From NCBI GenBank assembly GCA_023228865.1, contig JALOAH010000040.1, forward strand, positions 1 to 40,916: DNA of 40,916 nt, read 5' to 3'. This stretch comes from Porticoccaceae bacterium (GTDB lineage: Bacteria; Pseudomonadota; Gammaproteobacteria; Pseudomonadales; Porticoccaceae). A program made the translations under genes and the position numbers. Of the stretch, positions 26,427 through 33,874 are shown in pieces. Positions within the stretch are counted from its first letter, which is position 1, and the number at the start of each line of letters is the position of its first letter. The notes under the pieces were generated by a model. It saw only the letters and a program-made list of their open reading frames with translations, was not told where the DNA came from and made no database searches.

Positions 26427-26454
26427 TCAGTAACGCGGCTTAGACAGTCGACAA
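26427..26454 (-). promoter_or_regulatory. Candidate promoter of the secreted-protein operon
   Basis: On the minus strand TTGTCG (26454-26449) and TACTGA (26432-26427) are 16 bp apart, about 45 bp before the ATG. The match to consensus is modest. A promoter is expected here because a strong terminator lies just upstream. Confidence 0.3.
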
Positions 26455-26485
26455 CATCATGGATGAGACGTCACCCCAGAAAATG

Positions 26486-26521
26486 AAAAATCCCGGACAA
26501 CCCTGCAGGGTTGTCCGGGAT
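26486..26521 (-). terminator. Terminator of the TonB-dependent receptor gene
   Basis: A perfect 32-bp palindrome (arms of 16 bp, 26490-26505 and 26506-26521, ending CAGGGTTGTCCGGGAT) is followed on the minus strand by TTTTT. It begins five bases after the receptor stop codon and isolates the receptor from the downstream operon. Confidence 0.92.
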
Positions 26522-26526
26522 CACTG

Positions 26527-28761
26527 TCAGAACCGATACTGAATATCAAAGCCATAGGTTCGTGGATCGGCATAGGAACCGCGAATACCTGCACCATTGA
26601 CGACAAGGTCATCAAAATATTCTTCATCAGTCAGGTTATTACCCCAAACAGAAAGTTTCCATTGTTCCCCATCTGGTATATAGGCAATATTGGCATTGAC
26701 AAGGCCATAACCGTCCTGGGTCAGGTTTCTCATATCCGGGTCAACGACAAAATCGAAGTCGTATTCACTTTTGTAGGAGTAATTGACCATAACGGGCAAG
26801 GTGCCGCCGGGAACATAAAAATCGTATTCAGCAGAAACAAACCCGGAGAATGACGGAGAGCGCAGCATTTTTTTGCCGTCGGCGTCGTAACCGGGAACAG
26901 AACGCGCGCCAGCCGCATTGGGATTGCCGGTAACGATGGAATTGAGAATGTTGCCTACAGCAATATAATTTTCGTACTCCGAGTCGTTATAGTTGGCGCC
27001 CATTCTCAAGCGCAGGGCATCATTAACCTGCCAGACAAGATCGAATTCTGCACCCATAACTGTAGCGTCAGCGGCGTTCTCGATGAGATTAACCACAGAT
27101 CCCGTATTGGGGTCTGTTGCCGCCCGCGTCACCTGGAGATCGGAATAATCGTAATAGTAAATGGCACCATTGAAGCGAACACTGCTGTCAAGGAGTTCTG
27201 TTTTCCAGCCGAGTTCAACCATATCGAGAATTTCAGGATCGAGGGTATCCACCGCCTGGCCGGTTATGGCGTTAACCTTGCTGGCCGGATAGTCAAAGGC
27301 GCCGCTCTTGAAGCCGCGACTGAAGGTCAGATAAGCCATTCCCTGTTCAAAGCTGTATTCCAACGAGACCTTGGGCGTAAATTCTTTCCATTCTTCTTCA
27401 TCGTTGAAGGGGAAGGTATGACCCAGGGGAAGATAGTTGCCGCCGGGCGCGTTTACTTCCGCTTCTTTTTCCTCAATGGTGTAACGGCCACCCAAGGTTA
27501 GAGCCCAGGCGTCGGTAAACTCATAGGTTGCCTGACCATAGATTGCCGATGCCGTGGTTTTAACGGCGGTGTTGCCCTGGGAGCCAAATCTTCCCGCAGG
27601 ACCGTCCCTGAGATCAAGGTTGATCTGAAATTGGTTGATATCCTCCACATAGAAAAATGCGCCGGCAAGCCAGTTCCAATTACCATCCAGGGAGGAAATC
27701 AATTGAAATTCCTGTGAATACGAATCGACATCGATAGTCTGATCAACACCATCAAACAATCTGGCGCTGGTACCATCGGCATCGCCGTTATCAGCGTACA
27801 TCTTGAATTTGTCGTAGGTAGTAATGGAGGCAAAATCCACCCTGTCAAAGGCGACATCAAACCTCAGACTGACATCGATTTCCTCCACGTCAACAGAGCC
27901 ATCACCGGCAGTTGCCACATAACGCGGCTCAGTGCTGGATATACCCCCAGCGGCCACACCCGCATTGATGCCGTAAGGCGGGGTGCGGTCAACAATGTCT
28001 GAACCCTGGGTATCATCGCTCTCCCTGTAGCCAACTGTCAGCTTTGAAGTGACATCCTCCGTGATATCCCAGCGGAACTTGGTTCTGTAAGCAGAAGTAT
28101 TGAGGTCATCGAGTTCATTTCTGCCCCTGGGATCCAGATTGAGGGCAAAACCGTCACGCTCTTTGTCGAGCATGGTGAAACGAAAACCGAAGGTGTCGCT
28201 GACAGGCACATTGACCGTGCCAGAGACGCGGCGGGCGCCATAGTTACCTAATCCTGTGTTCAGCTCCCTTTCAAACTCTTCGCCCACATCTTTGCTAATA
28301 ACGCGAATGGCGCCTGCAGTGGCGTTGCGACCGTAGAGAATACCCTGGGGCCCTTTCAATACTTCCACCCGTTCGACATCCGCGAAGTCAAAAAAAATCG
28401 CATTGCTTCTGCCGATATAGCGATCATCCATGTAGACCGCCGTACTGGGATCCTGGCCGGCGAAGGCAAATCGCGAACCTATGCCCCGCAGCCAAAAAGA
28501 CTGCCCCGTGGATGTTGTCTTGCTCGAAATCAGTCCCGGTGTCGTAGCTTCAAGGGATCTGGTATCAGTGATACCAAACTTGTCTAGAGCCTCACCATCA
28601 AACGCGGTCAAAGTAATAGGCACGTCCTGGAGATTTTCGGCACGTTTTTGCGCCGTCACTATCACTTCCTCCAATACTGCGGCATTGACCGAACCAGCCA
28701 GCGCCAATATAGCCATGGGTGCAGCCACCCTGGGTGATAAAACTAATGCTTTCTTGTACAT
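26527..28761 (-). CDS. TonB-dependent receptor, substrate unknown
   Basis: The 744-aa outer-membrane receptor begins with a signal peptide (VAAPMAILALAGSVNAAV), a TonB box in LEEVIVTAQKRAENLQDVP, a plug domain with SFWLRGIGSRFAFAGQDPST, VYMDDRYIGR and VERVEVLKGPQGILYGRNAT, and a barrel ending FDIQYRF. The TAQKRxE-type TonB box and VPITLTAFDG are typical of the large TBDR group in sphingomonads and Cellvibrionales that often imports organic compounds as well as iron complexes. Nothing in it names the substrate. ATG 28761 has AGGGGA eight bases upstream; the longer frame lacks a signal sequence at its start. It is next to the secreted-protein operon on the same strand but has its own promoter and terminator. 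Confidence 0.9.
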   Translation of the reverse strand: MYKKALVLSPRVAAPMAILALAGSVNAAVLEEVIVTAQKRAENLQDVPITLTAFDGEALDKFGITDTRSLEATTPGLISSKTTSTGQSFWLRGIGSRFAFAGQDPSTAVYMDDRYIGRSNAIFFDFADVERVEVLKGPQGILYGRNATAGAIRVISKDVGEEFERELNTGLGNYGARRVSGTVNVPVSDTFGFRFTMLDKERDGFALNLDPRGRNELDDLNTSAYRTKFRWDITEDVTSKLTVGYRESDDTQGSDIVDRTPPYGINAGVAAGGISSTEPRYVATAGDGSVDVEEIDVSLRFDVAFDRVDFASITTYDKFKMYADNGDADGTSARLFDGVDQTIDVDSYSQEFQLISSLDGNWNWLAGAFFYVEDINQFQINLDLRDGPAGRFGSQGNTAVKTTASAIYGQATYEFTDAWALTLGGRYTIEEKEAEVNAPGGNYLPLGHTFPFNDEEEWKEFTPKVSLEYSFEQGMAYLTFSRGFKSGAFDYPASKVNAITGQAVDTLDPEILDMVELGWKTELLDSSVRFNGAIYYYDYSDLQVTRAATDPNTGSVVNLIENAADATVMGAEFDLVWQVNDALRLRMGANYNDSEYENYIAVGNILNSIVTGNPNAAGARSVPGYDADGKKMLRSPSFSGFVSAEYDFYVPGGTLPVMVNYSYKSEYDFDFVVDPDMRNLTQDGYGLVNANIAYIPDGEQWKLSVWGNNLTDEEYFDDLVVNGAGIRGSYADPRTYGFDIQYRF

Positions 28762-28878
28762 ATCGAAATCCCCTGTTGTATCCAGATCGTTGCATGTGAA
28801 TGAGAGTGCCGAACAGGTTGGCAGCAGCCATGGCACCAAGAATCTATTTAACGTTTTATTAAAATTAGATCTGAACAA

Positions 28879-28907
28879 ATATTATTATTAAAAGTGTTAT
28901 TTTGCAA
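28879..28907 (-). promoter_or_regulatory. Probable promoter of the TonB-dependent receptor
   Basis: On the minus strand TTGCAA (28907-28902) and TAATAT (28884-28879) are exactly 17 bp apart, inside very A+T-rich DNA (about 28850-29030) that could act as an UP element. The leader to the ATG would be about 110 nt. Confidence 0.5.
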
Positions 28908-29256
28908 GCTCGGAATCAAAAATATATTTCTATATAGATCAATGTATTATATTTTTAATTATATTTATATACTGTTTTTTTAAATTAAAAAAATAATTAA
29001 ATATCTGTTTTTTACTACTAAGAAATAGATTCAGCCAGTTCTCTTTTCAGAGAGAAAGCCACTTTCTGACAAGCAACGACAACAGCGATGGAATTTTCAG
29101 CTTCACCACAACAAACAGGGCGCACCGCCACTCCCGCCCATCGGCACAGAAAGGGGGACAGCAAAAAAGAACACACAGACAGGGTAAAACCGAGGCCAAA
29201 CTGATGCGGGGAACAGGTAACCGAAGGGCAACAATAGCCGTCAAACAGGCTTTAGC
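28908..29256. other. A+T-rich intergenic stretch upstream of the receptor
   Basis: The first 125 bp are almost only A and T and upstream of the receptor promoter; the rest has normal composition and no recognisable gene. A 65-codon minus-strand frame at 29047-29244 has no ribosome binding site or family motif. Confidence 0.45.
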
Positions 29257-29375
29257 CCGAATTTGGGATTAGTTGCCGGATTTTTTGGGGGGGGATGCGG
29301 GCAAAGTGCCAGCAACTGCCGAGCTCTTATGAACCTTGAAACCCTTGATATGAGTCGTACCGGTGCAATATCCGG
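29257..29375. mobile_element. MITE-like intergenic element, copy C
   Basis: The element matches copy A over its length: a left end CCGAATTTGGGATT (degenerate terminal repeat), AGTTGCCGGA at 29271-29280, GGCAAAGTG at 29300-29308, CTGCCGAGC at 29316-29324, and the right end GGTGCAATATCCGG at 29362-29375. The right end is complementary to the left terminal repeat of copy A at 13 of 14 positions. A run of eight or more G at about 29287 is a likely slippage site. Confidence 0.55.
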
Positions 29376-29475
29376 ATTAACTGCGGACCGGCGTCAAAAA
29401 ATCACCCAGCCAACCGAAAAAATAAAATTATAGTTATAAATCAACACCTTAAAAATTTCAATAAAAGAAACCCCA

Positions 29476-29536
29476 TCAAACTCGATCCCACTAAGACAGG
29501 CAACGATCACCTGCCTGGGTCAAGAATCGAGTTTGA
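29476..29536 (-). terminator. Long stem-loop after the CrtC/AttH-like gene
   Basis: TCAAACTCGAT at 29476-29486 and ATCGAGTTTGA at 29526-29536 are perfect inverted arms, with an inner CAGGCA/TGCCTG stem. On the minus strand the structure starts 12 bp after the stop codon and is followed by GGGGTTTCTTTTATT, a T-rich tail. Confidence 0.65.
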
Positions 29537-29548
29537 AGGCCGCCACCA

Positions 29549-30487
29549 TCAGCTATATTGACCCACATACTGGCGGGCAAATTCGAGATAGTTGCGGTTC
29601 CAACAGAACTCTGCCCACCCCACGCCGGGTTTGCCTTCGATGGTACAGGTAAGCGCCGCTTCGTTGAGCTGAATCATGGGGTCGTAGCTTTTGAGTTCGG
29701 TACTGGCAAAGGTCTTGCAGTCGACAAACACAGAGCGCCCGGCAGTATCGGTGACCGTCACCTCCAATGTCTGGTGCATCATGGCATCATCAAACGTATA
29801 GCGGTGCTCGATGGAAATGATCTGGTGCATGGCGCCATCCTTGCAAACATAACCTTGCTGGTGGCGCTGGCCGAAGGAGTGCATCTCGTAGAAGTGAACG
29901 CTGGCGTCGCCAGTAGTGGCGTGAAACCATTTATAGTGCTGATTCAAACCCCAGATTCTCGGCCCCCAGGAATGATCCCTGATCATCAAGGCGTTGACGT
30001 CAATTTTTTTGTCGTCAAATTGCAGGGTTCCCCTTATCTGTCCATGCTGCTCGGTGCGGTCATTGCCAAAATAAGGGGGAACGCCAGGCTCGCGCGTACT
30101 AAACGCATACACAGGGTGCATGGCTTCGTACCTGAAATCCATTTTGATGCGGTCGCCCCGCCAGGCGAGATCGACAGTTTTGTGGGGGTCTTTGATCGCC
30201 ATGTGGAAATTGCCGACATTAAAATCGTAGAAATCCACCGTGTCGGCAATCTGCGCGGTGGATTCTTCGAGAATGAACTCACCGACACCTGAGCCAAACA
30301 CGCAGGCAGCGCCCTTGGCCTGGCCGTCCCAGGTCACCGTGGGATACAGCCAACCGGCTATGCCGTGGTCGGGCAGCATAATCATGTGCGCCAGGGAGTC
30401 GCGGCCGCCATCTTTTCCGAGCTGGTGTCGATTCGCGTGCTCGCCGGGAAATTCTGCGAAATTCTCTGTCATTGTCGGGATAGTCAA
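29549..30487 (-). CDS. CrtC/AttH-like (DUF7064-type) protein
   Basis: The 312-aa soluble protein lacks a signal peptide and consists mainly of beta strands. ALMIRDHSWGPRIWGLNQHY carries the DHSWG-type motif seen in hydroxyneurosporene synthase (CrtC)/AttH-like lipocalin-fold proteins and in the DUF7064 group. Relatives act on or bind hydrophobic substrates, including carotenoids; in DUF7064 the function is unknown. FYDFNVGNFHMAIKDPHKTV and SVHFYEMHSFGQRHQQGY are other candidate strands. The TTG at 30487 is preferred as start because GAGAGGA lies about six bases before it; the ATG at 30472 has no such site. The gene is divergent from the second double-TetR gene, which suggests control by it. 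Confidence 0.65.
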   Translation of the reverse strand: MTIPTMTENFAEFPGEHANRHQLGKDGGRDSLAHMIMLPDHGIAGWLYPTVTWDGQAKGAACVFGSGVGEFILEESTAQIADTVDFYDFNVGNFHMAIKDPHKTVDLAWRGDRIKMDFRYEAMHPVYAFSTREPGVPPYFGNDRTEQHGQIRGTLQFDDKKIDVNALMIRDHSWGPRIWGLNQHYKWFHATTGDASVHFYEMHSFGQRHQQGYVCKDGAMHQIISIEHRYTFDDAMMHQTLEVTVTDTAGRSVFVDCKTFASTELKSYDPMIQLNEAALTCTIEGKPGVGWAEFCWNRNYLEFARQYVGQYS

Positions 30488-30499
30488 TTTTAATCCTCT

Positions 30500-30566
30500 C
30501 AGCGGTTATGTTAAAACAGATCATAGTAGTTAAATAAAAATCGACTTTCAATGATCATCACCGCTG
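30500..30566 (-). promoter_or_regulatory. Promoter with flanking inverted repeats before the CrtC/AttH-like gene
   Basis: On the minus strand TTGAAA (30551-30546) and TACTAT (30528-30523) are 17 bp apart, a good promoter about 40 bp before the TTG start. Inverted pairs surround it: GATCAT at 30519-30524 with ATGATC at 30551-30556, overlapping the -10 and -35 hexamers, and CAGCGGT at 30500-30506 with ACCGCTG at 30560-30566. The two pairs do not share an exact axis. They are candidate operator parts for the divergently encoded double-TetR. The rest of this intergenic space (30567-30880) contains one more dyad, AGCCGG/CCGGCT at 30702-30722, and nothing else I recognise. Confidence 0.5.
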
Positions 30567-30880
30567 GCGGCAACATTGCACCCCGGCAAAAAATCAGGGG
30601 CGCAAGAGCGGGCACCCGCAGAAATTCCCCCTCAACGACAACGGCAAGAGTAGCATATGGCAATTGCTGAAGTTTTAATGGAAAATTCTTCGTCAAAAAC
30701 CAGCCGGAAAGCTGTACCGGCTACCTGAATGTTCGCGCTGTCATAGCGGGCTGAAGCGCTCAAACTGGAAAGATTGAGGACAACACAGACACAGGTCGCT
30801 GCCCCGAAACTGGAATCTGTTTATGAAAAAAATACCTGGCCAGCCATCAAACCACAGCGTGTAGCCCAGAGCCGAAACCA

Positions 30881-32131
30881 ATGAGCACAGTTTCCAGTCT
30901 TCGCGATATTCTCATCGATCAAACCATTCACGCTGTGGCTGAAAAGGGCTTTGAAGATATTTCCCTGCGTGCAGTTACCAGTGACGCGGGCTGTTCTACA
31001 GCGGCTGTGTTTCAGTATTTCGGCAGTAAAGCGGGCTTGATCGACGCAGCCATGAAAAAAGCACTTCAGAATGACCTGGATTTTCACCGCAGCTTTGCCG
31101 AAACAACCGCAGGGCTGGTGCTGAGCCAGCGGCGCTTTGCCCATCAGCTTGCTTTCTATATTGAACAACGCAGCCAATTGATAACCGCGCGCTTCTGGTC
31201 TGAAATCATGTTCAAGTCCGGCCAGACACCCAAAGCAGGCGAGCATCTGCGCGCCTGGCATGCCATGCGCATTACTTTTTGGCAATCGCGTCTCCATGAA
31301 AACAACGGCAATCCAGGCCTGGCACCCATTCTCGCCTGCTACTGCACAATGGAAGAGGCCTATGCCTACGCTCTCAACGGGCAGCTGGCCTATAGTCTTA
31401 TGCTCAGAGAAACAGCGGAAGCCCTCACCGCACAGAGTTTTGCCGGTGATGGCGACATTCAACACAGTGAAATCAGTGAGTGGCTCGACAGAAGCGCGCA
31501 CCGCTTCGAGGTGTCAGCAACAGCAGAGCGCAACGCCCTCAGCCAGGGGCTGCTGGATCTGGCTGCCAAGCATATTGTCCATTACGGTGTCGACGCCCTG
31601 ACTCAGCGCAAAATCACCAAGCTCGCTGGAACCTCTTCGGCAATGATTGCCTACCACTTCGGCAATCTCGACGCCTTTGTCAACGAGGCAATCTGGCGCG
31701 CCCTCGCTGTAGATATTCCCAACGAAGTTCACCCCAACCTTCTGGGCAACTGCAAGCAAACATCGCTGTCGCAATGGGCGGATCTGCTCACCCATTTTAT
31801 TGTTCCCGCCAGAGAGTCCGACAACCATCAAAACGGCTTTTTTATCGGTGTCGCCCGCATTATCGGCCAGGCCGCCCTGCTCGTGAAGCACCGCCAGAAA
31901 CTCCATCCCATTGTCGATCATATGCGCAAATTTGAAGGCAGGGGAAGTTACAACGCCAGTCAAACCATCTGGCCCCCTGACATCAAAATCAGCCGCGCCG
32001 CAGCGGCAGCATTCGCGGTGTGGGTAAAAGGCCAGGCAATTGTCAACGAAGCCTTTGACGACAACAGCAGAAACAACAAAGAGCGTCTGCTCGATGTCGC
32101 GTCACTGATTTTCGGCGTCCAAAAGCCATGA
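30881..32131 (+). CDS. Transcriptional regulator with two fused TetR-type units (paralogue 2)
   Basis: The 416-aa protein has the same plan as the one at 19113-20357 and is alignable along its whole length. The first helix-turn-helix lies at about 6-62 (ISLRAVTSDAGCSTAAVFQY, then FGSKAGLIDAAMKKAL), followed by a helical domain with ARFWSEIMFKSGQ, matching ASFWSEVVFKSRQ in paralogue 1. The second begins near residue 216 (LLDLAAKHIVHYGVDALTQR, GTSSAMIAYHFGNLDAFVNE) and ends with its own helical domain (ARIIGQAALL, AVWVKGQAIVNEAF). One polypeptide may thus form a pseudo-dimer or a four-headed dimer. It is divergent from the CrtC/AttH-like gene, the classic layout for a TetR repressor and its target. 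It is convergent with ispF. Confidence 0.85.
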   Translation: MSTVSSLRDILIDQTIHAVAEKGFEDISLRAVTSDAGCSTAAVFQYFGSKAGLIDAAMKKALQNDLDFHRSFAETTAGLVLSQRRFAHQLAFYIEQRSQLITARFWSEIMFKSGQTPKAGEHLRAWHAMRITFWQSRLHENNGNPGLAPILACYCTMEEAYAYALNGQLAYSLMLRETAEALTAQSFAGDGDIQHSEISEWLDRSAHRFEVSATAERNALSQGLLDLAAKHIVHYGVDALTQRKITKLAGTSSAMIAYHFGNLDAFVNEAIWRALAVDIPNEVHPNLLGNCKQTSLSQWADLLTHFIVPARESDNHQNGFFIGVARIIGQAALLVKHRQKLHPIVDHMRKFEGRGSYNASQTIWPPDIKISRAAAAAFAVWVKGQAIVNEAFDDNSRNNKERLLDVASLIFGVQKP

Positions 32132-32190
32132 TTGCTGCTGGCGACAAGCCGGCGCATACAGCCATTGCGAGGAGGATTTTTTCCTGAAAT

Positions 32191-32238
32191 CCTGCCGCTG
32201 CTGAGGGGCAGGCAATATCTTTTGCCCTTGCGGGCAAA
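32191..32238. terminator. Two hairpins between convergent double-TetR gene and ispF
   Basis: CCTGCC/GGCAGG (32191-32196 and 32207-32212) and TTTGCCC/GGGCAAA (32221-32227 and 32232-32238) lie between the two stop codons, the second ending directly at the ispF stop. Neither is followed by a long T run, so efficiency is uncertain. Confidence 0.4.
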
Positions 32239-32715
32239 TCAAGCGGGCGCCGCTATCAAAACCACGGCATGGCAGGCTATGCCCTCTTCGCGCCCGGCAA
32301 AACCCAGCCGTTCTGTGGTGGTGGCTTTAATATTGATTTTATTTGAATCAACCCGACAGTCGGCGGCCAGGTTTGCAACCATCGCGCTGATATGGGGTGA
32401 CATTTTGGGTGCCTGAGCGACGATGGTCACATCGGCATTGGCCAACGCCCAACCCTGCCCCGCAAGCAATTGCACCACCGCGCGCAGCAGTTCACGGCTG
32501 TCAACATTGCGATAGGCGACATCGGTATCGGGAAAATGTCTGCCAATGTCGCCCAACCCCGCGGCACCCAACAGGGCATCACAAAAGGCGTGAATAAGGA
32601 CATCGCCATCAGAATGAGCCACCAGGCTTTTATGGTGGCAAATAGTGACACCACCCATAACAATGGCATTGCCTTCACCAAAGGCGTGAACGTCATAGCC
32701 GTGACCAATTCTCAT
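32239..32715 (-). CDS. ispF: 2-C-methyl-D-erythritol 2,4-cyclodiphosphate synthase
   Basis: The 158-aa enzyme of the MEP isoprenoid pathway cyclises CDP-ME 2-phosphate to MEcPP with loss of CMP. Zinc ligands are visible in [12 protein letters not shown] (Asp-X-His) and the later [20 protein letters not shown] and [18 protein letters not shown] are family signatures. Size is standard. ATG 32715 has GGAG upstream. ispD, often adjacent in other genomes, is not next to it here. Confidence 0.97.
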   Translation of the reverse strand: MRIGHGYDVHAFGEGNAIVMGGVTICHHKSLVAHSDGDVLIHAFCDALLGAAGLGDIGRHFPDTDVAYRNVDSRELLRAVVQLLAGQGWALANADVTIVAQAPKMSPHISAMVANLAADCRVDSNKINIKATTTERLGFAGREEGIACHAVVLIAAPA

Positions 32716-32765
32716 TGCAACTCCACAACGGTGCTGTTGAATACGATTGTTGGCGCTGGTGGCGC

Positions 32766-32993
32766 CTATTGGCTGCGGTCAAAATCCTGTCGGGAAAGCA
32801 GGTTGCAACTCTGGGAGTCTTCATCAAAGACGATAACCACCTGCCCCCTGTCGATCTGCTTTTTAACCTGAACGATCTTGATCTCCAGGGGAACTTCCCG
32901 ATCGCCGTAATCGGTGCCCTCACGAAGCACATAGGACTCGATAATGGCGTCCAGCAATTCGCCACTGAGGCGCTCGGGAGGTATGGTTATCAC
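32766..32993 (-). CDS. yheU: YheU family protein (UPF0270)
   Basis: The 75-aa protein matches Yhe[38 protein letters not shown] and [16 protein letters not shown] are conserved. Function is unknown. The start is a GTG at 32993 with GGAAG about seven bases upstream. It lies 17 bp after the phosphatase gene on the same strand and 50 bp before ispF, so the three are probably cotranscribed. Confidence 0.92.
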   Translation of the reverse strand: MITIPPERLSGELLDAIIESYVLREGTDYGDREVPLEIKIVQVKKQIDRGQVVIVFDEDSQSCNLLSRQDFDRSQ

Positions 32994-33010
32994 TAAGCGC
33001 TTCCGGGCAT

Positions 33011-33814
33011 CTATGCTTCCAACAGGTTGTGGCGCACTCGAGCCAGCACGTCTTCGCCAAGCCCCAGTGTGTCAACAAAAAACATTTGCGGCGAATCATG
33101 GCTTTGGTGCAAAAATTCAAACATGGCTTCGAGGTAGACAGGCTCGGCGCTGAAGATGGGGCGCAGCGACTCCTCTTCCCAGTTTTCAATGACGGTGTGA
33201 TCAAACATCTGGGGGGATAATTTCAGAATATCCACGCGCTCGCTGTAGAGGGGTTGGCTGAGCATGTAATCCTGAAGAATGTCCTCTTTGGAAACCCCCA
33301 AAACCCATAAAATCAGGGCGCAGGATACGCCGGTGCGATCTTTTCCCGCAGTGCAATGGATAAGAACCGGCAGCTCGTCCGGATCGGCCAGCAACTCAAA
33401 CAACTGGCGAAAATACTGGCGCGCCTGGGGTTCGCCAATGAGGCGAAGATAGATACTGACCATAAACTCCCGAGCAGCTTCCGGGCTGCGACTGGCGCCG
33501 GAGGCGGTCACCAGTTTTTCCAGAGTGTGCTCCCCCTTGCTGCTCAACAGCGGCATATGGCGGTGCTTGACCGAAGCGTCGCAGACCCAGTTTGTCGGCG
33601 CCCGCCCGCGCTCGTTGTCGCGACGCAAATCACAGATATTGCGAATACCCAGAGGCGCAATTTTGTTGAAATCATCTGCCGTCAACTCGGCAAGCACATC
33701 GGAGCGAAAAAGTACGCCGGTTTTTACATGGCTGCCACCGGCGGTTATATAGCCACCGAAATCGCGAAAATTTTTCGCGCCAATCAAAGGGATGTGTCGA
33801 TCTGCATACGTCAT
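33011..33814 (-). CDS. Tyrosine-protein phosphatase (Y_phosphatase3 type)
   Basis: The 267-aa protein carries the cysteine phosphatase loop HCTAGKDRTG near residue 153, with the catalytic cysteine and the arginine that binds phosphate. The N-terminal NFRDFGGY and GVLFRSDVLAELT, and ICDLRRDNERG, are typical of this bacterial group related to dual-specificity and lipid phosphatases. It could act on phosphotyrosine or phosphoinositide-like substrates; the true substrate is unknown. No signal peptide is present, so it is cytosolic. AGGAAAT lies about 11 bases before ATG 33814. The downstream neighbour yheU follows by 17 bp. Confidence 0.9.
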   Translation of the reverse strand: MTYADRHIPLIGAKNFRDFGGYITAGGSHVKTGVLFRSDVLAELTADDFNKIAPLGIRNICDLRRDNERGRAPTNWVCDASVKHRHMPLLSSKGEHTLEKLVTASGASRSPEAAREFMVSIYLRLIGEPQARQYFRQLFELLADPDELPVLIHCTAGKDRTGVSCALILWVLGVSKEDILQDYMLSQPLYSERVDILKLSPQMFDHTVIENWEEESLRPIFSAEPVYLEAMFEFLHQSHDSPQMFFVDTLGLGEDVLARVRHNLLEA

Positions 33815-33874
33815 AACAAATAAATTTCCTGTTCAAATTTTGCCCGCTTGGTGCTGTAACCGGCGCAGCGATGG

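Noticed and set aside
29047..29244. 65-codon minus-strand frame upstream of the receptor
   Set aside because: No ribosome binding site, no conserved-looking motif, and it partly lies in repeat-like sequence.
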